From Bdellovibrionales bacterium (GTDB taxonomy: Bacteria > Bdellovibrionota > Bdellovibrionia > Bdellovibrionales > UBA1609), in the NCBI GenBank assembly GCA_013216195.1, contig JABSOQ010000010.1, positions 1-52,134 of the forward strand: a stretch of DNA of 52,134 nt. Reading direction: 5' to 3'. Below, in pieces: positions 15,568 to 23,567 of the stretch. Below the pieces are notes generated by a model. That model did no database searches. It saw nothing but the letters and a program-made list of their open reading frames with translations, and was not told the origin of the DNA. Each line of letters opens with the position of its first letter. Position 1 is the first letter of the stretch. A program made the position numbers and the translations under genes.

Positions 15568-16254
15568 TCACGAGGTGGTGTCTACAACTCCAAGCCAGAA
15601 CGGCATGTGCTGGTCTTGCTTGACCAATTCGTCGGTCATAGAGTCTAGGTTTGCGTCGGAACTGTCCATGGATAAGAAGCGAGAGGTGGCAAACGAGCGA
15701 CTCAACAGTGCAATGCGGTCGCCATCTTGTATGCCATAAGAATGAACACTTAGATTGACCTGTGGCTCTAGCCCCATGAGGGTTGCTGGAATTGGGGCCA
15801 ACATTTTGCCTGGAGGACTCAACGAAACTGATAGATCCACGTTTGTGGCAAGTGGTGCAATTGGGTAGGACTCTCGAAGAAGAAACACCTGGGGCTGACC
15901 AATTTGAATAAAGCTGAATTCACCACCAAGTATGGTGCCCACAAATATCTCAAGACCTGATTCGTACTCGGCTTTGTTATCTTCTTGATAGAGTACCTTG
16001 TTTGCTAACTGCACACAGGAGCGCAAATTGTTTGCTGCTTGCGAAAGTGACGTCATTTTATCTAAGGCTGAGGTGGCCTCACCATCGCTCTGTGAAGATA
16101 GGTAGAGATCTACAATGTTCTCGACCACTTTTTTAGCGCCAGATCGATGCCCCCATGGGGTCGCAACTATAATCAGGCTGGCATCTTTTTCTATGTGCAG
16201 AATTGGGCTAGGTCGAAAAAGTTTGCCAGAGTAGGACCTCTCGTCAAACTTCAC
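15568..16254 (-). CDS. PPM (PP2C)-phosphatase-like protein lacking metal ligands
   Basis: 228 residues. The order of segments mirrors PP2C phosphatases: LIIVATPWGHRSGAKKVVEN (usual VxDGxGGHxxGxxAS), FVGTILGGEFSFIQIGQPQ (usual TxxxxxxxxxxxxxNxGDSR), GIQDGDRIALLSRSFA (usual LxxGDxxLLxSDG). In each place the metal-binding Asp is gone: D-G becomes T-P, GDSR becomes GQPQ, SDG becomes SRS. I infer a pseudophosphatase, perhaps a phosphopeptide-binding or scaffold protein. GTG start overlaps the upstream stop by one base (TAGTG), so it is translationally coupled to the double-FHA gene. The assignment rests on motif alignment by eye and could be wrong; the pairing with FHA proteins supports it. Confidence 0.6.
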   Translation of the reverse strand: MKFDERSYSGKLFRPSPILHIEKDASLIIVATPWGHRSGAKKVVENIVDLYLSSQSDGEATSALDKMTSLSQAANNLRSCVQLANKVLYQEDNKAEYESGLEIFVGTILGGEFSFIQIGQPQVFLLRESYPIAPLATNVDLSVSLSPPGKMLAPIPATLMGLEPQVNLSVHSYGIQDGDRIALLSRSFATSRFLSMDSSDANLDSMTDELVKQDQHMPFWLGVVDTTS

Positions 16255-18350
16255 TAGATACCTTCACCATACTTTTTCAGCTTGCGTTTCGCTTTTTTGT
16301 AGTAGTCGTCAAACTCTAAGTCGTTTTGCATGATCTTCTTCCATTTTTCTTTAGCAGCCTCGACATTGCCTAGACTTTCTTCGAGGATACTATCTTCGTA
16401 AATGGATTTCATTTCTTTTCTGAGATCAGACAGGGTTTCCTTCTTAAGAGTGATCGCTTTTTTGTTTTTAGGGCTCTCTTTGGTAGCGACATCGCAGATT
16501 TGGTAGGCCTTTTTGTACTGGGCATTACTTCGAAGCGCCTCGCACTCTGTGAGAAGAGCCTCGACCTTTTGATTCAACATCGCCTTAACGCTAGCAAGCT
16601 CTCGTTTGGCATCAGTTTTCTCTTTTTTCAGAGATGGGTAGCCGCCATTTAAGAATTTTTCGTATTGCTTCGAAGCGGCATTCAGTTGATCTTCTGCCTG
16701 AAGTTTTTGTGCTTTTTTAAACTCTCTACGGCCCGCCGCAATTCTTCTCGCCACTGCAGCTTGCCTTTGTTTTGCTTGTGCCTTTTCAGCATCTCGTCTC
16801 TCAAGTCTTTCGATAAGAGCCTGAATTCTAGGGTTCGCGGGGTTGAGCTCAATCGCATCTGACATACAGGTTCTGAGTTGCTGAACAGTAGTGGTTAGGC
16901 CAATCGAGCTCTCACAGGTGTCGACAATGGCCTGAATTCGCTGCTCTGTTTCGCGTTGTCGTTTTTCTCTCGCAGCTCTGTCTTTTTCAACCTTTAACAG
17001 CTGTGCGCCCTGCTCACAGAAAGTTTTAAGTTCTTTTGAGTTTTCGTAGAGCGGAATGATGCCATGAAGATCTCTTAGCTCTGATAGACAGTTTGCGTAT
17101 TTGAGGTTGTGAAAGTGCTGTTGGGCAAGGTTAAACTTATCTTTAACTGCAGCTTGCTGTTCAGGGGTCAGTTTTTCAAAAGTTACAGAATTCTTGCCTG
17201 TCTGCCCAGGGTTTTGGCTTGGTAAATTCTTGTTTCCGCCATCATCTAACAAAAGCCCGAGCAAGACTAGGGGGGTCAGGACAGCTATCGCTATTCGGAC
17301 CTTATGCTTTTGAAAATCGAAGCCAGATTTTTCTGGTTCAGAGCCAGGGTATTGTCCACCAGGTAGTTGAGCGGGTGGGTGCATCGGGTAAGGGTAGGGA
17401 TTTACGTAGCCAGGGTTTGGAAACTGGTTAGTTAAAACCATACCCTTTTCAGCCATCTCGATCTGTTGCTCAAAATTAGGATCGCGAACCTCAAGGTTGA
17501 TGTTGATATCCATGATCTGAATCAGATCACCACTGATGAGCTTCACTTTGTTGTTTGGCTTTAGAGATTCGCCATTTAATTCTGTGCCATTGGCGCTGCC
17601 TAAGTCTTGTAGAAAGAACTGATCTTGCTCTCTAGTGATCTTGAAGTGATTGCGGCTAACGTGGCTATCATTGATATAGATCTCGCAAGCTCGCTCTCGG
17701 CCAGCTACCCAAGATGGGCCGTCATCATCAAGCTGAATCAATTCATCACGACCCGTTTCCGTGCCTGTGATCGCCATATTAAGAATGCGGGCCTTTTTGG
17801 GACCACCCATTCCATGTGGGCCAACTAGGGCTGGTAAGTTTGCGGCATTTACGGTTTCGTCTTCGCCACTAAAGCCTTGCTGCATACCGTGTGGGTTGCC
17901 TTGTACCGCTGGTAAATTGGTATTGGGTTCGTGAGTGCCATCATTGGTGCCGTCTTCAGGTTCTTGCGGGTCTGTACCATGTGGCACAAGAGCTCCACCG
18001 GCTTGGTGGTCAGGTTCCTCTTCTTGTTCCGGCTCTTCGTACTCGGGCTGCTCCTCCTCAACTTCTTCTTTCAGAATGAAGTAATAAGGGTAAACCTCAA
18101 AGCTCATATCATTGCTCAGTTCAGATTCACCTGCAAAAGTCTCGTCGATGACCAAATTGTTCATCTTTGACAGCAGCTCAACTCGCCACTGCTCGTCGAA
18201 TCTTAAGACTAAGTGCTTTCGAGAAATACCCTTGTCAGCGCCAAGTACTACATCGCAACTTTGATCGCGACCGATGAAGTACTCTTGTTCTTCATCTAAC
18301 TCTATTTCTGCGAAAGGCTTTCGCCCTTTTAAGACAACAAGCTTAGCCAT
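16254..18350 (-). CDS. Double FHA-domain membrane protein with periplasmic helical repeat region
   Basis: 698 residues. FHA domain 1 at about 1-92 (GR 27-28, SRKH 43-46), a long acidic/Pro-rich linker (93-185), FHA domain 2 at about 187-287 (GR 217-218, SRNH 232-235, NGT 254-256), a Pro/Tyr-rich stretch, one membrane segment (351-368, VRIAIAVLTPLVLLGLLL), then about 330 residues of charged helices with TPR-like spacing (ALIERLERRDAEKAQAKQRQ and similar). FHA domains bind phosphothreonine peptides; here they should be cytoplasmic and the helical part periplasmic. The linker has a repeated NLPA...PHGM element. Start ATG 18350 shares its A with the previous stop (TAATG). No kinase gene is nearby. 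Confidence 0.88.
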   Translation of the reverse strand: MAKLVVLKGRKPFAEIELDEEQEYFIGRDQSCDVVLGADKGISRKHLVLRFDEQWRVELLSKMNNLVIDETFAGESELSNDMSFEVYPYYFILKEEVEEEQPEYEEPEQEEEPDHQAGGALVPHGTDPQEPEDGTNDGTHEPNTNLPAVQGNPHGMQQGFSGEDETVNAANLPALVGPHGMGGPKKARILNMAITGTETGRDELIQLDDDGPSWVAGRERACEIYINDSHVSRNHFKITREQDQFFLQDLGSANGTELNGESLKPNNKVKLISGDLIQIMDININLEVRDPNFEQQIEMAEKGMVLTNQFPNPGYVNPYPYPMHPPAQLPGGQYPGSEPEKSGFDFQKHKVRIAIAVLTPLVLLGLLLDDGGNKNLPSQNPGQTGKNSVTFEKLTPEQQAAVKDKFNLAQQHFHNLKYANCLSELRDLHGIIPLYENSKELKTFCEQGAQLLKVEKDRAAREKRQRETEQRIQAIVDTCESSIGLTTTVQQLRTCMSDAIELNPANPRIQALIERLERRDAEKAQAKQRQAAVARRIAAGRREFKKAQKLQAEDQLNAASKQYEKFLNGGYPSLKKEKTDAKRELASVKAMLNQKVEALLTECEALRSNAQYKKAYQICDVATKESPKNKKAITLKKETLSDLRKEMKSIYEDSILEESLGNVEAAKEKWKKIMQNDLEFDDYYKKAKRKLKKYGEGI

Positions 18351-19339
18351 TAGAAGTTTTCTCCTAACTGAGCTTCGCAAGCTTCAAAATGAGCCTTTGC
18401 TTGTTTAAATCTTTTGTCAGATTTATCTCGAACCTTAACCCTTACTGTACGCATAGCGCTCATGCAGGCTCTAAACTGATTTCTTTCGCGATGGTCTTTT
18501 CCGAGCCTTAAATTATATTGTACTATCTCATCGAACTTTCTGTTACTGAGACCCAAATAGCGCTGACATAAAGTATGGTCGGGGTACAGACTTAAGCAGG
18601 TCTGAAAAGCGTCACGAGCTCGACCAAAGAGCCCTTTTCGGTAATCTCGCGAGCCTTTGATATAGGCAGCTTGAGCCTCTCGGTACTGAGCCGTGCGTTT
18701 GTTGCTCTTGCGAGCCTCGACTTCTTTTGAGAGACGCAACTGTTCAGAAGCTTCAATTTCAGCCTCAAGGTCGGCCTCTTGTGTGATTTTTGTTGGTGGT
18801 TTCTTTGTGTCCGTGTCCGAGGTCAAAAGATAAACCAGTGCTCCTAAAACAACGACAACAACAATCATAAACATCGGTGATTTTTGCTGGCGCGATTGGT
18901 TCTTGGCAGCATTCTTTTTGGATTTTGAATTTACTGGAGCACCTGTGGGAGCAAATGCACCAGCTTGTTCTCGCACAGCTAGGCCATTGTTAGGTGGGGG
19001 AGCGAGTGCAGGTGCGGGAGCAACAAAAGTAATATGAGTTTCGCCCATTGATAGTGTAACCCCAGGCAGAAGTAAGGCTGTGGTCACGGGTTGTCCGTTC
19101 ACTGAAACTGGATTCTTAGGGCTAAGACTTTCAACAGAGTAGCCTTGTGGTGTGAGGCGAATGACAGCATGGTGCCTAGAGCATTTGGTATCATGCTTGA
19201 GAACCAGATCATTTTCTGAAGAGCGGCCAATTGTCAGCTTCTTGCCGATCAAGGCGAAAGACTGCCCTTCCATGGGGCCTGTGGCCACACGGAGATGAGG
19301 TTGGCTGTTGTTGCTAGGCTGTAGTGCCCCTGCGCCCAT
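18350..19339 (-). CDS. FHA-domain membrane protein with C-terminal TPR-like region
   Basis: 329 residues. FHA domain at about 14-107 with the binding-loop residues GR (38-39) and SRHH (54-57); the later loop reads NGQ (81-83) rather than NGT. Then an Ala/Pro linker, a basic patch (139-153), one membrane segment (156-173, FMIVVVVVLGALVYLLTS), and a helical TPR-like domain (about 185-325) with several cysteines (FQTCLSLYPDHTLCQRYLG, FRACMSAM, HFEACEAQL). TPR-like parts often bind partner proteins, here on the periplasmic side. Its start lies 2 bases after the upstream FHA-sensor stop, with GAGGAGG within that gene. Same layout as the next gene, suggesting duplication. Confidence 0.87.
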   Translation of the reverse strand: MGAGALQPSNNSQPHLRVATGPMEGQSFALIGKKLTIGRSSENDLVLKHDTKCSRHHAVIRLTPQGYSVESLSPKNPVSVNGQPVTTALLLPGVTLSMGETHITFVAPAPALAPPPNNGLAVREQAGAFAPTGAPVNSKSKKNAAKNQSRQQKSPMFMIVVVVVLGALVYLLTSDTDTKKPPTKITQEADLEAEIEASEQLRLSKEVEARKSNKRTAQYREAQAAYIKGSRDYRKGLFGRARDAFQTCLSLYPDHTLCQRYLGLSNRKFDEIVQYNLRLGKDHRERNQFRACMSAMRTVRVKVRDKSDKRFKQAKAHFEACEAQLGENF

Positions 19340-19341
19340 TG

Positions 19342-20997
19342 CTATTCAGCCTCCTCTGCTCCAGCCGGGAACAAAACACACACAAAGTAGGCGATACCTT
19401 GAGAGCCTTGAACACTACTGAGAGCAATTTGATAATCGTCACCACCAAAATCAATTTGATCAGTTGCAATTTGATCAGGTGCCATTTCATTTCTGCCAAT
19501 AAGATCTTCTAAATTTGCTTTTAGTGCCTGGTCTGTGATTGTGCCCACAGGTTGCGACATCAAATCATTAGCGTGAATACGAGTGGCTTCTTCAAAAGCC
19601 TCATTCACTGCTGTCACAGTTCGATCTGAGGCATTGATGGCAATGGCACCAAAGCCGATGAGTTGTACAACATTGCTCATCTCTTGAAAGCGATCGGCCT
19701 CAAAGGTGAGAGCTCCCCCGCCGTCACCGCCACTTGAGCCGGTTCGAGATAGCGCACTTGAAATATTATTTCCGAGCTCCTTGAGCACATCAAATTCATA
19801 ATCGACCTCGATCTGCGAGGTCTCGTTTTTGAGCGCATCATTCAGCTGACGGTTAATGCTTGCAATTGGGTAGTGAATCATCTTGTACAAGAAGAAAAAC
19901 AAAATACTGCCCACTATCAGCGCAATAAAAAGAGTTTGAATGAACAAGCTCAGGGTTTTACCGTCATCAATCGCTAAGGAGCCCATGTCAAAGACTACAA
20001 CAGAGTAGGCAGTGATGGCCCGTGAACCCGTCTCTGGGTTGTAGAACTCCATAGGTGCCATTGCGACAACAGTGTCGGAGTCTACTTGCTTGACGCTTTC
20101 GCGTCCCATTAAGCGACCTTCATGAATATATTGAATATCTGGGTAGCTTCCAGCCTTGCTTGGTGGTGCAATGATCGCACCACCATCGACAGTTGAAATA
20201 ACAAATGCTTTTGTCACACCGGCACGATCAAGGGCAAAAGCCACTGAAATGTTGGTGGTGAGGCCTTGACTGAGAGGAGCTGCGTTGATTTTGGCAAGAG
20301 TCTTCGCAATGGTGAGCGCATGCTCTTGGCTCTCTCGCTCAACACTCGCTTTGAGTATGCGAAGTAGCGGAATGGTCGAGAGTGAAGTGACCAAAATGAT
20401 GAATGCGCCCATGAAAATACCAAGAACCCATTTGAACTCGAGCATTTGAGGCAGTTTGTAAATTCCTGGCAGTACCACATCATCAAGGTACTCTTGAATT
20501 CGCTCTTGTATTGTTTCAGGCTCGAAGTCTTCGTCTTCCTCGTTGTCTTCATCGGGATTCATTTGGTCTGGCATGGCCTGGGCATTGAGTGCAGCATTGC
20601 CATGGAACTGGGCCATCTGTTGCTGTTGATACATGGGATGACCTTGAGGTTGCGGAAAGGCCTGCATGCCAGGGCCAGGATGAACGTATTGCCTAGCAGT
20701 TGTTAAGTTCTGAGGATCACATATTTCAATGTACACATCGTGGAAGGCAAGCTTGTCTCCGGCTTGCAGCAGTTTCTTGCGAACCTGGACGCCGTTCACG
20801 AAAGTGCCGTTACGAGAGTCGAGGTCTTTGACAATGACCTTCTCACCATTGCTGGCGATTTGGGCGTGATTTTTTGAGACCCCATTGCTCATTAGGGCGA
20901 CATCACACTCCTGCGAACGACCGATTGTCATAACACCCTCTTTGATGGGTATGACCTGTCCTGATTGTGGCCCTGTTAGGATCTTAATCAATAACAT
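19342..20997 (-). CDS. FHA-domain transmembrane sensor with PAS-like C-terminus, no output domain
   Basis: 551 residues. FHA domain at about 1-95 (GR 26-27, SKNH 41-44, NGT 63-65); Gln/Pro-rich and acidic linker; membrane segment 1 at about 190-210 (WVLGIFMGAFIILV); an extracytoplasmic sensor-like domain of about 150 residues; membrane segment 2 near 365-388 (LFIALIVGSILFFFLYKMI) with a HAMP-like follow-on (HYPIASINRQLNDAL); PAS-like domain at about 455-551 (QLIGFGAIAINASDRTVTAV). It looks like a chemosensor or histidine-kinase input half with an FHA in front and no kinase, cyclase or methyl-accepting output. AGGAG precedes ATG 20997. It overlaps the DUF192 gene by 14 bases. Confidence 0.87.
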   Translation of the reverse strand: MLLIKILTGPQSGQVIPIKEGVMTIGRSQECDVALMSNGVSKNHAQIASNGEKVIVKDLDSRNGTFVNGVQVRKKLLQAGDKLAFHDVYIEICDPQNLTTARQYVHPGPGMQAFPQPQGHPMYQQQQMAQFHGNAALNAQAMPDQMNPDEDNEEDEDFEPETIQERIQEYLDDVVLPGIYKLPQMLEFKWVLGIFMGAFIILVTSLSTIPLLRILKASVERESQEHALTIAKTLAKINAAPLSQGLTTNISVAFALDRAGVTKAFVISTVDGGAIIAPPSKAGSYPDIQYIHEGRLMGRESVKQVDSDTVVAMAPMEFYNPETGSRAITAYSVVVFDMGSLAIDDGKTLSLFIQTLFIALIVGSILFFFLYKMIHYPIASINRQLNDALKNETSQIEVDYEFDVLKELGNNISSALSRTGSSGGDGGGALTFEADRFQEMSNVVQLIGFGAIAINASDRTVTAVNEAFEEATRIHANDLMSQPVGTITDQALKANLEDLIGRNEMAPDQIATDQIDFGGDDYQIALSSVQGSQGIAYFVCVLFPAGAEEAE

Positions 20998-21337
20998 TGA
21001 GCTGGTCTCCTGGCTGTACTTCTCTATTGCTGAGTGCTCCCGCAGTGAACTCGAAAACATCTTTTGCGCCCCAGCCGCCATAAAAAATGAGGCGCCAAGG
21101 GCCAACATCTCGGTGAACTGATGTCACTTTCAAGTTGCGATCAACGAAAATCACATCTAATCGAAACTTCATAAAAAAAGTATGAATTGAAGGGCACTTG
21201 TGAATCCACAAAGTGCGGTTGCTGTCGAGCGTTTCACGGCCCAATAAGCCTTTGTTTCTTTGCGCAAAGGTTGAAGCCACTTCAACAAAATTAGCTAGAG
21301 TCTGACCGTTTGATGTGTTCACGAGTTGGCTCATCAT
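20984..21337 (-). CDS. DUF192 family protein
   Basis: 117 residues matching DUF192: VASTFAQRNKGLLGRETLD, then LWIHKCPSIHTFFMKFRLDVIFVD (family pattern FWMKNTxIPLDIxFxD), GGWGAKDVFEFTAG (pattern A-x-x-VLEL-x-AG) and GDQLNVI at the end. Family members are small, often periplasmic or lipid-anchored proteins of unknown function; this one shows no obvious signal peptide, so it may be cytoplasmic. The ATG follows the tadC stop with no gap (TAG-ATG), and the gene overlaps the next FHA-sensor gene, so it is locked into the Tad/FHA operon. Confidence 0.88.
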   Translation of the reverse strand: MMSQLVNTSNGQTLANFVEVASTFAQRNKGLLGRETLDSNRTLWIHKCPSIHTFFMKFRLDVIFVDRNLKVTSVHRDVGPWRLIFYGGWGAKDVFEFTAGALSNREVQPGDQLNVID

Positions 21338-22255
21338 CTACTTGCCCCCGTAAAAGAACTGAAGAATAACGGGAGAGAAAACCATGATAAAAACGGCCGG
21401 CAGAATGAACACCATCATCGGAATCAGCATTTTCTGAGTCGCCTCGGCACCAGCTTTTTCGGCACGGACGAAACGTTCAAGTCTCATTTGCTCAGACTGG
21501 TCTTTCAGTACCTGAGAGATACTTGCACCAGTAGAGTCCGAGTCGACGACTACTGCAATGAAACTTGTAATCTCGCTCATGTCGAGGCGAGCCACCATGC
21601 CCCTTAGCGCATCAGCTCGTGAGCTACCGATCTTGATATCTTTGAGAACTGTTCGAAATTCGTTAGCAAGTACGCTGTCGTCTTCTGCTTTTTCGACAAT
21701 TCGCTCAATACCTCCAACGAAGTCGAGCCCGGCCTCCGTACACAGTGCCAGTAGGTCAATGAAAAAAGGCAATTCCACAATCACTGAGGTGTACCGCATT
21801 TTCTTTTGTTGGTTGCAGTAGAGCCCAGGAAAAACGATACCGAAGGCTCCGATCGCTCCCGCTGCCCAGTAAGGGTAACCAAGTTGCAGGGCGAAGTTCA
21901 GCACTACAAACACAATCGGGAACATGATTCCCCACAGAATCTGCAAGCCGATGTACTCATCAACGTTGATGGTACGTGAGAGACCAGCTGTGAGAATTCT
22001 CTTCTCAACTTTCTTTCGGTAGTTTTGGCTCTTAATTCGTTGTGCATGTTGCAGGGTAAAGTTGTGAACCAGAGGGCGAGAGTAGTTGATGAACGAAGAA
22101 TCTGACTTGTTCGGCTCATCGCCAGAGGCCCACGCAAGCGCATCGGCATCTGCGTTGTTGGTGAACACAGACGAAACGAAGAGGTACACGGAAAGAGCAA
22201 ATAGCCCCAACCCACTGAGGAGAATCACATACAAATTTAAATCCTGGCTTAACAT
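21338..22255 (-). CDS. tadC: Tad pilus inner-membrane protein TadC (GspF/T2SF family)
   Basis: 305 residues. Membrane segments at about 7-31, 102-121 and 127-148, and 277-301; the T2SF domain lies between them, with the TadC-type sequence LPFFIDLLALCTEAGLDFVGG and the later SQVLKDQSEQMRLERFVRAE. TadC with TadB forms the platform on which the ATPase TadA drives assembly of Flp/Tad pili. The other tad genes are not in the window. First gene of a seven-gene minus-strand operon that continues with DUF192 and FHA proteins; AAAGGTGAG precedes the ATG. Its start is only 30 bases from the divergent maf start, so promoters must overlap coding sequence. Confidence 0.85.
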   Translation of the reverse strand: MLSQDLNLYVILLSGLGLFALSVYLFVSSVFTNNADADALAWASGDEPNKSDSSFINYSRPLVHNFTLQHAQRIKSQNYRKKVEKRILTAGLSRTINVDEYIGLQILWGIMFPIVFVVLNFALQLGYPYWAAGAIGAFGIVFPGLYCNQQKKMRYTSVIVELPFFIDLLALCTEAGLDFVGGIERIVEKAEDDSVLANEFRTVLKDIKIGSSRADALRGMVARLDMSEITSFIAVVVDSDSTGASISQVLKDQSEQMRLERFVRAEKAGAEATQKMLIPMMVFILPAVFIMVFSPVILQFFYGGK

Positions 22256-22285
22256 CTCTCACCTTTGTGTGGTCTAAAGATATCT

Positions 22286-22891
22286 ATGTATGACTTGATT
22301 TTGGCTTCGGCCTCACCGCGGAGACGCCAACTGCTAGAAAAAGCAGGTTTTGATTTCTCCGTTCATACAGTTAAAGTATCGGAAAATATTGAGGAAAACC
22401 TGAATTCTAGGGATGCCGTAGAGGACATTTCTAAACGCAAAGCGTTAGCCTTTCTGGAACAGCATAAACTATTGAATTTAAAAGGAAAAATAGTGGTTAC
22501 TGGCGACACTATGGTCTGCCGAGAGCAAGAACTGCTCGGAAAACCAAGAAATCCCGAGCAAGCAGTAGAGTTTTTGCGATCTTTGTCGGGGGGAACTCAC
22601 TCTGTGATCACAGCCCTAAGCCTAGTTATAGATGGCTCCTCTGAGGGCATTAAGACCTTGGTCACAGAGACTCTGGTCGAGTTTCATGAGTTAACAGAGG
22701 GGCAGATCCAAGACTATATCGCTACCGGAGAGCCTATGGACAAGGCCGGGGCCTATGCCATACAAGGGGGCGGTAAAGAGTTTGTGAAATCGACCACCGG
22801 ATCTTGGTCAAACGTGGTAGGTCTTCCTGTTGAAGAGTTAGAGAATTGGCTGAAAGAATTGGGTTATGAAGTCCGTAGAAGACAATCTTAA
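22286..22891 (+). CDS. maf: Maf family nucleotide pyrophosphatase
   Basis: 201 residues. Maf proteins hydrolyse non-canonical or canonical nucleoside triphosphates and are linked to septum formation control. Signature: LILASASPRRRQLLEKAG at the N-terminus, then VVTGDTMV, LGKPRNPEQA, LRSLSGGTHSVITAL, EPMDKAGAYAIQGGG and GSWSNVVGLPVE. The start is taken at ATG 22286 (MYDLILASAS), matching the family; the frame is open 7 codons earlier. Heads a plus-strand run maf-yggS-proC with overlapping ends, a common arrangement near divIVA and cell-division genes. Confidence 0.95.
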   Translation: MYDLILASASPRRRQLLEKAGFDFSVHTVKVSENIEENLNSRDAVEDISKRKALAFLEQHKLLNLKGKIVVTGDTMVCREQELLGKPRNPEQAVEFLRSLSGGTHSVITALSLVIDGSSEGIKTLVTETLVEFHELTEGQIQDYIATGEPMDKAGAYAIQGGGKEFVKSTTGSWSNVVGLPVEELENWLKELGYEVRRRQS

Positions 22892-23567
22892 ATCTATTCG
22901 CGAAGAAATTTTGCTCGCTTGTCGTAAATCGAATCGTGATGAAGCAGAAGTGCAAGTGATTGCGGTCACAAAGCGACAGGGTCATGACGTCTTGAACGAG
23001 GCTCTGAGTGTGGGTTTGAAGGACTTTGCTGAAAACTACGCGCAAGAAGCTGCTGAAAAGCAAAAGGTAATGGCGGGTAGGGGTATCAACTGGCATTTTA
23101 TTGGCAGCATTCAAACCAACAAACTAAGAAACATCGTTGGGGCGTTTGAGATGATTCATTCTGTTGACCGATTGAAGGTAGCAAGTGAAATGCAAAAGAT
23201 CGCGGCTAGCCAAGGTTTAAAACAAAAGGCGCTTCTGCAAGTCAATATGGCAGGCGAAAAGAGTAAGTCGGGCACCGCTCCCGAAGATGTTCTCAATTTT
23301 TTCAGAGACACTGAGGGTTTTGATTGTATTGAGTGGTGTGGCCTGATGCTTATGCCACCATTCGCCAATCAACCTGAGCAAAACCGAGGTTTATTTCGCA
23401 AAGGGCGCGAAATGCTATTGCAAATTCAAGCCGAGGTGTCGTGGCTGAACAACGATCGCTTTATCCCGTTGTCTATGGGAACAAGCCAAGACTACGCGGT
23501 TGCGGTTGAAGAAGGTGCAACGATGATTAGAGTTGGTGAGAGGCTTTTGGGAAAGAGAGTTGTGTGA
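22866..23567 (+). CDS. yggS: YggS/PROSC family pyridoxal-phosphate homeostasis protein
   Basis: 233 residues, usual length. PLP-binding Lys in VIAVTKRQ, followed by FAENYAQEAAEK (family GENYxQE), WHFIGSIQTNKLRNIVG, IHSVDRLKVA, LLQVNMAGEKSKSG, GLMLMPPFA and LSMGTSQDYAVAVEEGATMIRVGERLLG. The protein buffers PLP and affects amino- and keto-acid pools; it has no known catalytic activity. Overlaps maf by 26 bases and proC by one, so it is translationally coupled on both sides. Confidence 0.95.
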   Translation: MKSVEDNLKSIREEILLACRKSNRDEAEVQVIAVTKRQGHDVLNEALSVGLKDFAENYAQEAAEKQKVMAGRGINWHFIGSIQTNKLRNIVGAFEMIHSVDRLKVASEMQKIAASQGLKQKALLQVNMAGEKSKSGTAPEDVLNFFRDTEGFDCIEWCGLMLMPPFANQPEQNRGLFRKGREMLLQIQAEVSWLNNDRFIPLSMGTSQDYAVAVEEGATMIRVGERLLGKRVV

